From positions 61,524,001-61,588,000 of the forward strand of contig NC_092520.1 of the NCBI RefSeq assembly GCF_037038585.1: a stretch of 64,000 nucleotides of DNA. Reading direction: 5' to 3'. Of the stretch, positions 36,301-51,100 are shown piece by piece. The notes beneath the pieces are model-generated. The model saw nothing but the letters and a program-made list of their open reading frames with translations. It was not told the origin of the DNA and made no database searches. This DNA comes from Patagioenas fasciata. Taxonomy: Eukaryota > Chordata > Aves > Columbiformes > Columbidae. Numbering within the stretch: position 1 is the first letter of the stretch; each line of letters begins with the position of its first letter. Both the position numbers and the translations under genes were made by a program.

Positions 36301-38521
36301 TTTAGGTTCCCTTTCACTTCTCCTCTTCTAGTCTTCTTTCTTAGCATACTAAACATTTTATTCTGTGCTGCTTGGTTAAAATACTTTGTTAGGACCACTG
36401 GCAACAGTCCAAGCCTTGCAGAGCAGTTAGTGCCAGAAGATACAACTTGGAATACTTACAAGGCTAAGGATACATTAGATCTAGGTCTGAGGATATATTA
36501 AATCTATGTCTCCCATTTGCTGTTCAAAGGCTGTAAACATCAATAACTGCATTTTGAAAGAAAGAAGCAACTCCAGTTTGTTCTCTAAATTAATAGTTCT
36601 AGCTATGTACCTTCAGGTTTCAAGCCCCAGGGAAGACAGAAATCTATCTGCAGTCTCGTCTCCATTAACTCATTTCCAGAGAAGATGGACTTTCAGAAAT
36701 GCTTCAGGCTTAATGTTTCCCCTTTGCCTTGTTTCTAGGAGTGTACTCACTCTGCATCTCATAATGTCTTCTCAGGCATGCGGCTCTCCTCAGGCATTGC
36801 AGAAGGCAGAAGGAGCTTAGGTACCAAATCTGAGATTTTGGATTCCTTTTTGATACTCAAAGATGTCTAATTTAGAGGCTCCTTTCGCTTTATCACATAT
36901 TGTACATCCAATTGGTATATGCATCTAAAGATAGACTACATTACCAGATAGAACACAGGCCCAAATAAATCCCGTTCTGTGAAAATAGCACTGATGTATT
37001 GATTATGTCTACAAAAAACAGTAGTTTGGCAATTGGAACATTGAGCAATTTAGTTACCAATGCAACATAAAGAGATCAGCTGCAGAAATAGGTTTTTCCT
37101 GTGCCCTTAGGCTGTAAAAAATCTTAAAATAAAAACCAGCTGTTTCAGGAAGTGTGATACACAGGAGAAACATATCCTTCAAAAATGCTTGAGAAAGCTG
37201 TATTTTTTATTACATTCAGCCTATGAGTTAAGACCTAATGGTGACTGACCAGCTGCATCCATCGCTTTATGGTAGAGGCCTGAATGACAAAAGGTCATTG
37301 CAAAAGAAAGCATTGACCGTAACTTCAGCAAAAAAGAGTTTGAGAATAAGATGTACATATGCAAAGACTCAAATGTGTGGCTAGTAGACTCCCCTGAATT
37401 TAGCATAGAGAGTATGTGACCAGATAGTTGTATAAGTAGGAAGAAAACCACAGGGATTCAGGTCCTCATTCAAGTAGTGTGTACGATTTTCAAAATTTCC
37501 ATCAGTTTCACAGGGATTTAAAACCCTATGTAATTTGGAGGAACTAAGTTGCAGTAAATACCTGTGTCTGACTTCTGCAGTGTTCTATTCAATATTGATT
37601 TAACATCTAACTCAGCGTATCCTTAGATCTGCTTCTGCGTTGCTGTCAGTAGAAGTTATGCCCTGGCAGGAGTGTGCAATAAATAAAAAAGTCAATATTT
37701 CTCCCAAATACATGTCTCTACAACAAATATGAGGAGGCTAATTCTAGTTTGTCATTGAAATTTAAGCAACTTTCAGGCCAGCTAGCTATGGAAATAAGAT
37801 ATTTGTGTCATTCTATTTGCAGGCATGTCCATCTGCAAACACTCCCTTCTCCCCAGTAACTTTTGAGCCTGTTGACTGACTTCCATGTTAATTCATACAA
37901 AAATAATTATCTCAAAGGTAAGACACTGTGTTTAGGGAAACAGGGAATAAGGTAGAAGAGATCATTAGTCTTTTTCCTAAAAGAAAGGCTAAAACATGAC
38001 CCTTCAAACGTGATGGCATACGTGGCATCAACATGTGATTTATAAACGTCTCATGAAAGGTACAAGACATAACATGAAGTCAATCAAGCACAAAACAGAA
38101 GTCCGTGGAAAATCAATCAAAAATAACAATTTCAGGGTTTTCTGATTGGAAATTTAAGATCTACTCCAATGCAAACCTCATACCTGAATTTAATTTTGAA
38201 AGTAAATATCTAATTGAGCATAGCAGTTCTACTTCAAAAATAGGTGTCCCATCAAGTAGATTCTGCGTTACTCCTCTGAAAAATCAAATCGGTGTTTGCT
38301 CTCTCCTTATTTTGAAAGTGGAGTAGATAATTTACTGCGTCTCTTGTATAGCTGACATTAAAATACTGCTATATAAATACTGCAAATGCAGGCTTCAGAC
38401 ACATCTGGCAATGTATGTACTACCACTTACTTGCCATCTTTTAACATTTATGTGGGATGAGTACACTGGCAACTTGGGGCAAAGCTTTCATAAAAACTGT
38501 AAAGAAACTTGGTTGGCATTT
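36301..38521. other. Noncoding spacer
   Basis: This is unique AT-rich sequence. The 104-codon frame at 36506-36820 and the 76-codon minus frame at 37221-37451 resemble nothing known. No repeat is obvious. Confidence 0.65.
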
Positions 38522-38822
38522 AGAATCACAGAATCACAAAATCGTTTCAGTTAGAAAAGGCCCTCTGAATCATTGAGTCCAACCATGATCTAACTCTAGT
38601 ACTGAACCATGTCCCTAAGGACCTAGTGTAAACACCTTTTAAGCAGCTCCAGGGATGGTGACCCCACCACTTCCCTGGGCAGCCTGTTCCAGTGCGCAAC
38701 AACCCTTTCCGTGAAGAATTTTTTTCTAATATCCAATCGAAACCTCCCCTGGTGCAACTTGAAGCCATTTCCTCTTGTCTTATCACTTGCTACTTGGGTG
38801 AAGAGACCAACACCCTCCATGC
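38522..38822 (-). mobile_element. CR1 LINE 3' fragment (antisense)
   Basis: On the minus strand the element ends with a GATTCTGTGATTCT octamer repeat (38522-38535 on plus). Upstream it has the usual CCAACC-type box and GTGGTGGGGTCACCATCC. The minus-strand frame ending near 38623 encodes the ORF2 C-terminus with [11 protein letters not shown] and [16 protein letters not shown], uninterrupted for about 60 codons. This makes it one of the younger copies here. Only about 300 bases remain of a full element several kilobases long. The 5' truncation falls near ACACCCTCC at about 38820. Confidence 0.95.
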
Positions 38823-41789
38823 TACAGCCTCAGCCTATTTCAGCCAGAATACCTTGTTTCTCCTGCAATGCTTGTCATTAATTGCCATGCTAGAAGTCAA
38901 ATATCCACTTAAGTTAGTTATTATTGGCAGTAATATAGAAATGGCATTTACAATAGCTAATGCCTTCTAAATACATACAGTAAATAGGAGTGAAAATGAG
39001 GACATGGCTAACTACAGACAGCTTTGCTTGTAGGATTGAGTTTCTACAGTAAAGAAAGAGATAACCTGCTTGCCATGCACACACAGAATCACACAATCAA
39101 CTCAGTTCACCCTCAGCTTCTGCACAGACACTTTCAAAAGTTGTGGTGTCACAGGATGATGGCAGTAGAGTTTGCTGGGGTAATGCAGAAGGCAAATTAA
39201 TAGATGAAGCTTTGAAGTTTCTGGAGAGGAACATCCAGAAGCAATAAGCTCTCCATCCGTGGAAATATTAAGCTAAAACTCTACCCTGGGATTTCTCCAT
39301 TTATGAATATTGGCATCCAAGATTATGTCTTTGAGAAACAGCATTTCGTCTGTATATGATTTACTCAAACTGGGAAGACCTTTTTGTTAGTTTGCATTTT
39401 ACTTTATTTTTTTCCTCAGGAGAAATATCTGTCAGAGCATAGCAACACAGAAAATATGAGGTTTTTGTAAAGTAAATTCACCTTTTTACTCTATATATTT
39501 GATTTTGTCCTTTAGGTCTAGTAACACATTTGAAAATAAATAATTGAGTAAAGCAAAAAAAAAATCAAGAAAAGTGAGGCTGTAACCATGTAAAGTTGCT
39601 CATCTTTTGTAATTATTTACCCCTATGTAATAGTGACATAAATTACTTGTTCCTTGGAAATTTCCATCCATTCATATGATGACAACGTTTTTTTCTCAAT
39701 ATGCCAAAAAATTTTGCCAGAGAATATTGTGCAAGGCTAAAGACTGGAAAAAATCAGATTCCTTTTGCAATTCTGTAACAAACATCATGAATAATACTAA
39801 AAAGAAGTTTAATTTTTCCCACTTACCCATCTGTGAAATATGAATATAATTGTTTTCATAAATGCTGTCATGGCTGAACATTTGTTTGCTCATATATGGG
39901 CAGCGCTTGTAATCTCTAGATGAAAAGAGCAGAGCAAGACTTATAATATTATTACTGCATAATAGCAGGAAAATTGCTAACTGATGTGTGAAACCTTATA
40001 CTTCAAGGTCCACAACTAGGTAGAAAATTCATGCCTGAATTGCCACGTCCAAGTCAGAAACCCCATTTACTCTATTGTCTTATTTCCAGCCTCTTAGACC
40101 TTCTGATTCATCTTGTTTCAATTTTATAACATTTCTTTTGTATTTCTCTCTCTCTCTTTTTATTTTTTTAATTTTTATTAGGTGACCTTACTTATGATTC
40201 CAGAACTTGGGCCAGACAGCTCCCTGATGTGCCAAGGTAGAGCTGGAAGGGAGATTCAGGCACCCAAGTGCACTGAGGTCACTACCTACATCCTGAAAGA
40301 GGCAGCATGCCTACTCACTGTAAGTGGATGGGAAAGACTGTTTGACAGCAATTTGCTGTCAGATTTGCCTCCTGAGAGTTAGTTTAGTTTAAGCAGTTCT
40401 GTAGCACGCAGGTCTCTGTTGCTTTTAGTTAAATACGAATATAGGTTTCCTGTGGTTGAAATCAGAGTAGACTATTAACAGAAACAGATGTGCAATTTCT
40501 GCAGTGGTACCTCAACTTTACATCAAAAGTTCATGGACCATGCAAGCCTAATAAATGACTGCAACAATCATGTTATATCTGACCATACAGCTGATTCATG
40601 TATATAGCTCTGGTAGCTGTGCCTTCAAACTAAGCATGCTAATGAAAGGATGGACTATGAAATCACACATAGACAATATGTAACAATTTGGCCCAGAACG
40701 TAAGTGTACATGTAAGTGCACTATTAAAAAAGCATTATTAAAAATTATGGGTGGTAATTCTTGTGTAAGCATACATATAAAAATTCCATGCTTTAAAATG
40801 TGTAGGATGAGTAATCAGACAGTACTCTTCTGGATATTTGTTGTGTTCTGGATTGACAATACATCATCACTGCTCCCACTCAATAACAAGAGTTGATGGT
40901 GTTTACCACCAGAATGAATATGATTTTTTTTTTTTTAGATACATACCCCTGTTAGTTTGCTATAAATGGTATTACCTAGCCTAATTTAAAAATTTGAATG
41001 CTATGAAAGTAACCAAAACACAAAACCTATGTCTAAGTAGTTAATAAAAAGCTTGTCATTTCTTGAGCATACAATGATACGTTTAATGAGGAATACTTTG
41101 AAAGAATGGTGGATCAATTCTTCCCACTTACCTTGCAGATTGATGGAGTAATTCCCAGGGTACATACAATAGAATACCTACTCTAATCAAAGTAAGCCAT
41201 TAAATCTATCTCCCTGTCCCAAAGCAACATCAATTACTAATTCCACATTAATCAAAACAGAGTTTTCTCTGAGTTATTCCTAAAAAAAAAAAAAAAAAAA
41301 AAAAAGAGTTCTTGGAAGGAAATTCCACGATTTCTACTAAGAAGTACAATCTTTCACTTAGAAAACATTTGTTGCTCTCTAGCTGGACATCTACTACTCT
41401 ACACATAAATAGTGCTATTTTTTAATGTTGAGTCAACATTTTTGGCAATTTTAACCCATTTTTGTATCTTATCTGGTGTATTTGGAGAACAATTTCATTC
41501 TTTCCAGCATGTAAAATGTTTCTACAAACTTTGCAGGACATTAGAATATGAGAGATTTTGCCTATGGTTCACTGGTTACCCCAGTGAAGCTCTTGCTCCC
41601 ACCTTCATGGTCCTCAGTAGTATACATCTTGTCTCTAACCCCCATGTCCTTCAGAGTCCACCAGTTTCCAAGTATGTAGGGTATCACACATTGATGCTTG
41701 AGATCTTGGCTCCTTTATGAGTCATTTACAGGTGCCATAGCTCTTCTGTAGCTTAGCTCTGAGCCCAGTGTTTAAAACTACTATTGTTC
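38823..41789. other. Noncoding spacer
   Basis: This is unique sequence with a short CT run near 40146-40158, a T-run near 40925-40939 and a 24-base poly-A at 41282-41305. A CAGAATCACACAATCAACTC stretch near 39085 looks like the last bases of a CR1 but is too short to call. Confidence 0.6.
41282..41305. repeat. Poly-A run (24 A)
   Basis: This is an uninterrupted run after CCTA. No processed gene copy is recognised upstream. Confidence 0.9.
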
Positions 41790-42140
41790 TTCTCGTTGTG
41801 ACTCTGTGTCTTGCCACAGTTTTCTCATCTCAACACTAAAAAGCCCCAGTGCTTATTCTTCTTTTGTGTTAATAATCTGATCAATCGCATTTCTCTCTAC
41901 TGAGCCTTTTCATTAGTCCACAACTTTCCTGCAATGGGGTGCCTTAAACCAGAGCAGGCACTTCAGCTGAGATCCAATACAGGAGAGGAAAAAAAGCATT
42001 ATTTCATGTATGTTAAAGAAATCAGAGATAGTGTTATGTTCCAGCATGCATTTTTGCAACAGCTTGGCTTCTTTGACTAGCATTCAGTATGGAACCCACT
42101 AAAACCCTCCTTCTGCTGGGCTGCAATGTTTTCTGTCATT
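41790..42140 (-). mobile_element. Possible ancient CR1 ORF2 remnant (antisense)
   Basis: Faint collinear similarity to the antisense CR1 coding region: AAAGCCCCAGTGC, CTGAGCCTTTTCATTAG, AACCAGAGCAGGCACTTCAG, a GGAGAGG block and CAACAGCTTGGCTTCTTTG correspond in order to the CCCAGCTCC, CTCAGCCTTTCCTCATAG, AACTGGACACAGTACTCCAG and TGTTGGCCTTCTTTG blocks of CR1. Substitution is heavy, so this is a tentative call of an old copy. Confidence 0.35.
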
Positions 42141-45100
42141 CTCCACAGTGTAAGGACAGCATGATCAACCACAATGCAGAAGACAACCAATAACCCTATG
42201 TAAGACAAGCTTTTAGTATGAAGTCACATCAGCAGTCACTCTTCCCATGATGCCCACAAGTAATGTATTAGGTATACATCGGAAAATATTTACACACAAT
42301 TATTATTTTTTTCTGAATCTCTTTGTAGTTTTTATTTTAACATCTAAAAGTAAACCCTCTGAGATTTTTCTCATCTAAAACACTGAGCACTGACTCGAGT
42401 TAACATGTAAACAAAATTTTGCTATGTGTCCTGTATCTAGAAACATAATCACTTTGAAGACACAAGGGACTATCTTTGGAAGGCTAAACCTATGATCACT
42501 GATACTTACACATTTTCATTTATAAAATACTAGGGAAACACTGAGCTATAGGCAGAGCTTCCAGAATTCCTAGTTATGCTGAAGACAGCTGCAAGGTTCA
42601 CTGTTTCCGAGGGTACCCAGGATAAAGAAAATAGCCAAAAAATATCATGCCATGTTGATCAACATGCATCTGCTGTTTTATAAATTTTTTTTATCATTTA
42701 AAAATAAAGTTTAGAAAGATTGTTTTTTAGCATACCTTAGCTTTTGTCAATTGTATCAGTATCACATTTTGGTTTCCGTGTTTTTGTAACAAGTTTTCAG
42801 TAATCCTGTACAACAAAAAACAGAAAAGTTCGGAAGAAAATATAAAGCCCAAAAGTTACTTCACAGTGAAAATAAAATTTACCCAAAAGTCAAATGAAAT
42901 ACTTCTAAGATCTAATAGAAATCCTAGATAGTACAGCAAACATTGGTGACATAATAAATCAGAAAAGGAAGGATAGATGGTAGAAGTGAGGTCAGAACTG
43001 AATAGAAAAAAAGGGAAAATATATGTGTATATAGCCACTGAAAAATTAAGTACTCAATGGCTTTGAAATAGTTGAACGATTTATGTATCCTCCATTCTTT
43101 TCATGAGCTATTTTTTATTATTTTTGAAAACTAAATTCCTGGAGTTAACTTAGCAAATAATTTATAACTTTTCAGTTTAAAGAATTATTTGACTTATCAC
43201 CATCATTAAACTAAAAAAAAAAGAAATAAATATTTTAAATCTTAATTTTATATACTGTACTGATTCTGATCAGTGTTTTCTATTATAAATAAAACAGGTC
43301 AAATATTATAGTAAAACTCCCCTTATTAAAAACATAGGAGGAAAAATGTGATCTTGTGTTTACTAAAATAAAGTGCAAGTGACTTCTTGTCATACTGAAT
43401 GTGCCGTATTTAAAAAAAGCTGATTTCTGTCTGATTTTTGATCTTGAAGTGGGCATACCATGCTTATCAATATCAGAATATTGAGATTCTCCTCAGAGTT
43501 TTGTTGATCTGGTAGTGAATTTGCCTGATGTTATAAACCATTACCTTATCATCTTTTTGACAATAGAGTACAATATGCTCCGGAATGCTTAGTGAGAAAG
43601 CTATATTATTTAATACAATTATATCACATCTGTTTCAGTAGCATTTCTATGACTTGAGGAAGGTTGCTATGAGAGTTTTCCAAATATTCAAAATTCTGAT
43701 CTGCACCTGATACTAGAAGAAACAAAAAAATGTAGATATTTTCTCTACACCTTTCTAAATTGAAATCCACTATAAACAAATCCTTAGACATGTACTGAAG
43801 TGTATTTGATACCATCACCATTGGCTTCAGGGGTTATTCTTCAATCTTCCCCCTAAATAACAGCATAGACCTCATCTAGTCTTTAATCTTTGCCCGTTTT
43901 TAACATCTTTTCTCTATGACATGTGTCTTCAAACAGTGTATTTTAATGTGGTCTGCCAAATTCATTGAAAACAGACCATGGCTACTATGAAGACAGATTA
44001 TACTTTGTGGAAATAGTCACTATTCTGTACTACAGAAGTGAAATGCAGGCAGATAGGGAAAGCAACTGTAGCCTCTGTGGCAAATTCTTAGTGTGTGCTG
44101 GAGCTGACTTGTGCCAACAGAGATAAGAAGAACATTGGGAGAGTCTATCACATGGCAGGACGTACAAAGAATACCCTTACGCAAATGCTGGAGAGATAGC
44201 GGCCAGGGAGGTGGCAGCTGTAATTTGGTGACCTGTTCTGAAGGGATCCTGATTTCTTTTCGCATTTCTTCTTTCCCAGCAGGAGATAGGTGGAAGCATG
44301 TCTATTATCTCTGCCAGCTTCTGCTCCCTGTCCTCCTCAAGGAACACTGCAATGAGGATTCATATATTTTTTTCCCCGGCATTGTCTACCCTTATGTCAA
44401 TAAATTATCCTTATCTGTTAGAGTTCCTGTGGTCTCCTTTGCTGACCTTTTGTTCTCTATTTACTTGAAACATTTCTTATCATTTATCTTAACCTCTGGT
44501 GCAATCTTCCTGTCATTCTCTGCCTTTGCTTCCCTTTCCTTTATTTCACAGTGGCTTAACTTCATTTTGCAATGTTTCCAGTCCTTTATAGTTTTTGGTT
44601 GAGATCTTTCGAATGACCCTCTCATACTGAGAACTTATTGTAGCTTTTTCTATATTGGCCTTTCTGGCCTTTTCCTTTTATTTTCTAAACCAAGGAGGAA
44701 AAAAAATTAGTACTACACAGCTATCCGTTTACAGGTAGCAATCAATTTGTGAAAACATAATGGTTGCATGAAACACGTTTCTTTTCTTTCTTTTTCTTTT
44801 TTTCCTTTCAACTTGTCTTCATTCCAGAACTCATGGAAAGTTGATGGTTGGTTATGTCTGAAATTTTTTTATTGTCATAGATAAATATGTGTTTCTTCCT
44901 AAGTTGCAAACAATCAGAGCAATGTCTGACTACAATAGGAGACATTTTGCAGAACTTCAGGGATGGTCCTGGGGTTCATCATGTCTTCTCTGGATCATCT
45001 CCACTATACTCTGTCCACTGATTATACTCTTACTAACACAATCCAATATTAACATGCTTTCTAGAATTGTCTACATTCAAAATGTCTTTGATCTTGAACA

Positions 45101-48100
45101 ATGGGAAATAAATCTATTTATTTGATGTGAAGTTTGAAGAAGGGAGTTTTCCCCCTTATCTCCACTAGGCTATCAGAAACATCACTTCCCATAAGTGATT
45201 CTCACTAGTGTAAGTCTACAAACATTTTCACTCAGTTTGCTGTACACGAAGTTCAAACTTTCAGCCATCACAGCACTGGCTTTCTTCAGCTGTTGCAGGA
45301 GCATAACACAAGTGTGTACTTAGTATTCACAGGACTCATTAAATAATATGTCATCTTCATATATTTGAAAAAAAAAATCCTATGCCCATTGTCTTGAAAA
45401 ACATGTATGAATACATATAATTAGTGTAATTAGTTAGACTTAGAGCTTCAGGTCTTTGACAGCAACTTGTTAATTTTACCTTAGTGGATCTAAACAATAA
45501 CTACACAAATTTGTTTCTTGAGACAGATATAAAATGTCAGCAAAAATGCCAAACTGGTATACTCATATAAACACTGCACATAACACAAACCAAACTGGCA
45601 TTGTACATTTCCTATAACACAATCTGAAGCAACCTTTTTTATGTTTCCCTATAATGCCTATAGACATTATTATGAAAAATCTGGAACAGAAGAAAACTAC
45701 CCCCTCAAAATCAGCATTATTTTTTCTGTTTTCAGAACACAGCTTCCTTCTTTTTTTTTTCTTTACCTCAGGATTGTGTCAAAAGCTTTAAAGCTATTCT
45801 GTCATTTTAACAGCTTTAAGTTTTTGCACCTCTACATTGTTTTGTGTGACAAATTGCAAATTTTCTGGATTTCATAATACATGTTTTTACATCTTGCTTG
45901 TTCTATACTCTCAGTGCATATACTTGACATTTTGTCTTCTATACTACACAGTCAAAGTTTTTCACCATGTGATGGGTTTTGTTCTTTGCTCCTTCACGGC
46001 CATTGCACAGATTGCTATAAGGAACTGCACCTGCTGAATTCTCAAAACGTTTTGAGATTTTGTTCACTAACCAGATCCATATTCTGACTTTGCTTTGGAG
46101 TACTCAAATGCATCTGAAATGTGAAAGCTCTCCTTCATATGCCCTGTCTTAAAAGCTGAAGTCATTATTTCAACTGTCAGTCTCCAGTCTGAACTCCTCA
46201 GTTTCTAACTGCTCCTCCAACCACACCTCCAAAACTCACCAAGTTTTTAAGAATTGCATCACTAAGATCACACAGAGATAAAAGAGAATACTAGGAGTTT
46301 AAAGAGTTTAAAATAAACTTTTTGATGAGATTTCCTTTCATTTGGCATAATTTCTTCTTTCTTTTAGTTAGTCTTCAAGATACATCTCTAATCTTAGTTG
46401 TTAAACAAACAAAAAAACAAACAAAAACAAACAAACAAAACCCCCACCTTTTTCAACTCATGTTAAAATGTCTTACTTTTTTAGTTCTTTTGTTGTTCTT
46501 CATTTATCACACCCCTTTTTGTTTCATTGCTAATAAGTGTCCACTCTACTAGATTCAATTAAGAAGGTTTTATGTTTGTTCTGTCATTTTACTTCATAAT
46601 TCTACCTCGTGAATAGGCAATCTATAGCCATTTATTAACTATTGGCTTTAGACTGATGGATACTTGGTTCAGTTCTACTCAGCCATGATGAATCTCTAAA
46701 CAAGAATTCCATAATCTGAAAATTTTCATTGTTACAGCTTTGTGATAGTGATCAGAAGCTGAGCAAAGAGATTTCCCAGAGAGTAACAAAAAATTAGGGA
46801 AAGTTCAGAACTAATGCTTGTACACTTATTTCCTTTCCAAACTATTGCATGCAGAGACACTAATAGAAGGAAGGTCCATCATATCCTGAAGCATGTGTTA
46901 ACATTCTGAAACAAGAGAAGCAGCAGCATCCAATTATACTGTTTCAGGGGTCACTTGTCCTGTGTTCAGAAACCTGCAGTTTAGTTATACCAAATGATGA
47001 CACTTCATTTCCTTGATATCAGAGTGTTAGCTATTGTTTCCCTGATTAAACAGTCTTCTTCTAATAAAAAAATAGATTAGTAAGTGTGAATTGTTAATGT
47101 TAGCTGTACAAATTCTCTCTGTAAAATCATAGAGAAATTAACATTTGCATACCACATACTTGGCCTCATGTCAGTAGTTTATAGAAAATTATCTGAAAAT
47201 GTAATTAGTTACAGTAAAGTATTATATTTTGAGAGGGTCAGCTGAATACTAGAGAAAGTTGTGTTCACAACACAGTATTTATTTTTATAGTGCCTTCCTT
47301 AAGACTTACTCTTGTATTGAATTTTAAGAAATCAGTTTTCATTAAAGTTCTAGTTCTTTATACTCAGTTTTATGACATGCATATATTTTAAACTACCATT
47401 ATTTCTGGCCACATTGTCACATTGCAGTCAATGCCAGTTTTGTCTTTCAGATTTTAGTAAAATAATGATAGCAATGTTGCTGCAAGGATAAGAAAGAAAA
47501 TGATGGAATAAAGGAAGAACATTTAATTGCTTAAAAGAATCACTGAATTGTCATTTTAGGCATACACTACGTTGGGAGAAATAAATAAAAGAACTGATTT
47601 ATAATTCTAGGTACTTAAAAATTTTGAGCATTTATTGTAGGGAGAATATTCTAAAAGTTTCAATGTAGCTGGCAAAGCAAGGGAAAATATCCTGAGAAAC
47701 AAGAAGGAAATAGACCTTTCTGTACAATTCCCAGGTATTTACTTTTACTTCAAATACAGTGTTGCAAAACACTAATGATAATTGCAATTAATATTGAACA
47801 ATTCATTTGCCCCAGCCTCTCACTGAGCTGGGACATCTTCCTAAATCCATCATGCCATATGGCCAGGCAAATGACCAGATCACTTACGTGTTTGCCAAGC
47901 TGTCACAAACCTCTATTTGTGCAGTATAAAGCACAAACTGAAAAGTCTGAGAACTCATTACTTTTTCAAAAGGCACCAAACGAGAATGCTAACATGTCCA
48001 TCATGCTACAGCATGATAGAGTCGTGTACTTTAGTGGAAGTCAATGCAATAAGCAGCAAATACACTTTTTCTCACTGGAATTGCTCACTGGTCTACCTCT

Positions 48101-51100
48101 ATTTAGTTTGAAACCCAACTCTCCTCCCATTTCCCTGCTGCCAGTTCCCTTCTAAGTTCCCTTAATTCCCACCAGGAATAAAGCGTTGGCATTTATTTAC
48201 TCCAAAACCCTATTGAACAGTGATCAACTATATCCAATTGAAAAGAGACAACTATTCATCCTCTTGAATACTGACTATCTGACGTCTTGAATAAATTTCT
48301 TGAATAGAGAATGAAGTAGCAAACTACACCAGGCTGTTTTGTCAGGGGGAAAGATAATCTGAGTAAAGCAAATTGAAACATTGTACATTTTAGTCTCCAA
48401 CTTCACATCTAAGAGGTCTTTCAAGATTCCACCAAAACATGCATTAAGTTTTGCCACCAGTAGAGCTACTCAGTTTTAAGACGAAATCTTTTATTGGCTA
48501 TTTATCTCACCTTTCTATGTCTCAAAATAATTATGTTTTATACAATCTAACCTTAATCAGGAGTTTTACTTGAAGGAAAATCACTATGATCTTTGAAAAC
48601 AATTTTCTGGTGTTCTTCGGGTGTTTGATCTTAAAAGTAATTAGCCAGGAGAAGGAAATAGCTGCTAAGCTCACATCCAGAAACTACACTGAAGGGTTAG
48701 AGAAAATAGACATCATCTTTTGCACTAATTACCGTGTTGAAAGAAATTGTTGCTTCACACAGTCTAGGGGACAGCAAGGCACCAAAGAGAGGAGAAGTGC
48801 TACAGACTGGAACCACTCATCCTTTCTGGAACAATAGTCAAAAGTTTGTGAGCAGAACTATTGGGAGAAATATATAAAGTTCTTGAGCTTTTGCATCTGA
48901 GAAAAGCAAATGTGTGCTGTATCATGTGCTGTAGTCTGAAGATCAGGAAAACAGAGGTTTCAAAGTAGGTAGAAGCACCAGTAAAAGTGAGAGCCATTGA
49001 CAGGATGATGAATGGTAAAGAAAGATGTCAAAGAGTAGTCACAGTAAAAAGGAGGATGCTCAGAAAAACAGCTTCAACGAATTGAGGTGAAAAGTTAAAT
49101 TCTTTGAAGAACAAAGTGGTTTTTTAAAATAGGTAATTTACAACTGACCAGTATTCCCATTATGAAGAGTTCTGAAATTGTTCATAAGTTTGCAGAAAAA
49201 TCTGCTTTTTCCTCATATGTGCGAGAGGGATATTTTCTTGATCTGGTGTCATCAAAAGCAGTGGAAAGGGAATTTTTTGTGTCCTATAAAACATACTAGT
49301 AATAGGATGTGGAGCTATATAGATATATATATAATATTTAGCTCAACAATCCCCTCTGCTATTTAAAGAATGAAAAAGTCTTTATACAATTTTATAAGGA
49401 GGGTAAACTTTTGAAATTAACTTTAGTGCACAAATTTAGGGACACTACTGGAGCTCTAATGAGCTTCTAGATAGACCACAATACTTCTGTGAAAGAGCTT
49501 CAAAGAGCTTTTGAGTTGGAAGTTCATTCTGGTTGTTACCACGCAAACAAGCACAACACATCTTGTGAGTTATAGATACAAATAAAACTTCGATTGTAAT
49601 GTAAACAATTTTCTGCTTCTGTTTATTTAGCCCAAATGGTTTTATTGCTATGTCCAGAATACTGAAAATCCTTTGTGCTCTCAGTGTCCTTCGCTTGTAG
49701 CACATGGGATCGGAAGTACCTTCTGCAGTTTTCTTCAGAGATTAAACAGATCTCACATAAGGGTTTCTTGGATGACAGTTTTACACATGAAATGAACTTA
49801 AAGACAGCAAAGCTAAAACAGTTTTCTGCTAATTTGGGTTCTATCAACATAAAGAAAAGAGTAGGTGTTTTTCAAATGAAACAGAAGCTAGGTAAACTAA
49901 ATGTTTTCATATTGTCAAGAAGTGGCAAGAAAGGATCCTAAAACCAGGAAATGAAAAGAAAATTATTCTAAAAAGCTCTTTTTAAAAACAACAGAAACAC
50001 AAAAACTAATGCCATATAGACACTATGGAATATTTTTAAACAACCTTCATGGCTACTGCTGTGATACTACTTGTGTGTTCTTACTTAAGTGTAGGGTTGA
50101 GAATTTCTGTGAGGATAAAAATTAAACTACCTCATTATTATGTTAAACTTTAATGAACTTGATCCTCCAGTGTAAGCAATTCTATCACATATTTACTTAA
50201 TTGCTATAACTGCTTAATATTACCATTCATCATTTTGATTTTGTAGTCATAGAATAGTCAGAAATACTGATGTTATGAAACCAAATTGTCATGAAATACT
50301 TTTTATGGGATTTGTCTGTATGCTTTTTAAATATAGCATAAATCATAGCTGTAAACCCCTATCATGGATGTATGGAATGTCACAGGATATTCTTTATTAA
50401 GAATACAGAGATGCCTGTCAAGGAAATATACTCTTACAAATCAGGTTAATGCAAGAAGTTTTGCAAAGAACTCAGTAGGCAGTGTATTTGTTTAATAATC
50501 TTCAATAATACTGTGCTTGTGGGCAGGATTATGAATTTCGAGGGAAAAAAAACAACAAAAAATAGATGAAGGGCTGGAAAATAAGATAAAACAAGACAAC
50601 AATGGCACTGGTCCTTTCAATTAATTTCACTGAGATTTCTGCATTGACACAAAGTTCTTTCCCTTTATATATTCTTTTATGCATATGTATACTTAATTTC
50701 ATTATGTATCTCTCGACTGTGAGGCATAAGAAAACCTTCGAGGAAAAGCAGGTTTACTTTCTCAGTATGGAATACTGTCATTTAGGTAATGTTTTGCCCA
50801 TGGTTTTGCTTACATTTTGCTTACATTCCCTTAATAGCTGAATCTTTGCTTTCAGCATGAATTATCAAATGATACTACCTGAACAGTGAAACAATTATAT
50901 TTTATATATTAATACATTGAGTGATTATGATTATAAATATTTTATGATGAAGTTAAAATATAGTGCAGTACTAAGAGATAATTATTACAGAATAAGCCAG
51001 CATTAGGGATCAGCATTTGTTTTTCAAGATACTCTAAAGCACTCTAAGGCAAAAATGGCAGTCCTTGCAGTATTTCGTTGTAGACATAGAGAAATAGCAG

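Noticed and set aside
39078..39110. CAGAATCACACAATCAACTC, like the last bases of an antisense CR1
   Set aside because: About 30 bases of match without the adjoining CCAACC box is too short to call.
35945..41305. 24-base poly-A runs at 35945 and 41282 as retrocopy tails
   Set aside because: The upstream sequence shows no recognisable transcript and no flanking duplication.
44111..44602. 163-codon open frame, longest in the window
   Set aside because: It lies in T-rich DNA and encodes a Phe/Ser/Leu-heavy peptide with no domain, splice context or start context. Its length is within chance for 64 kb in six frames.
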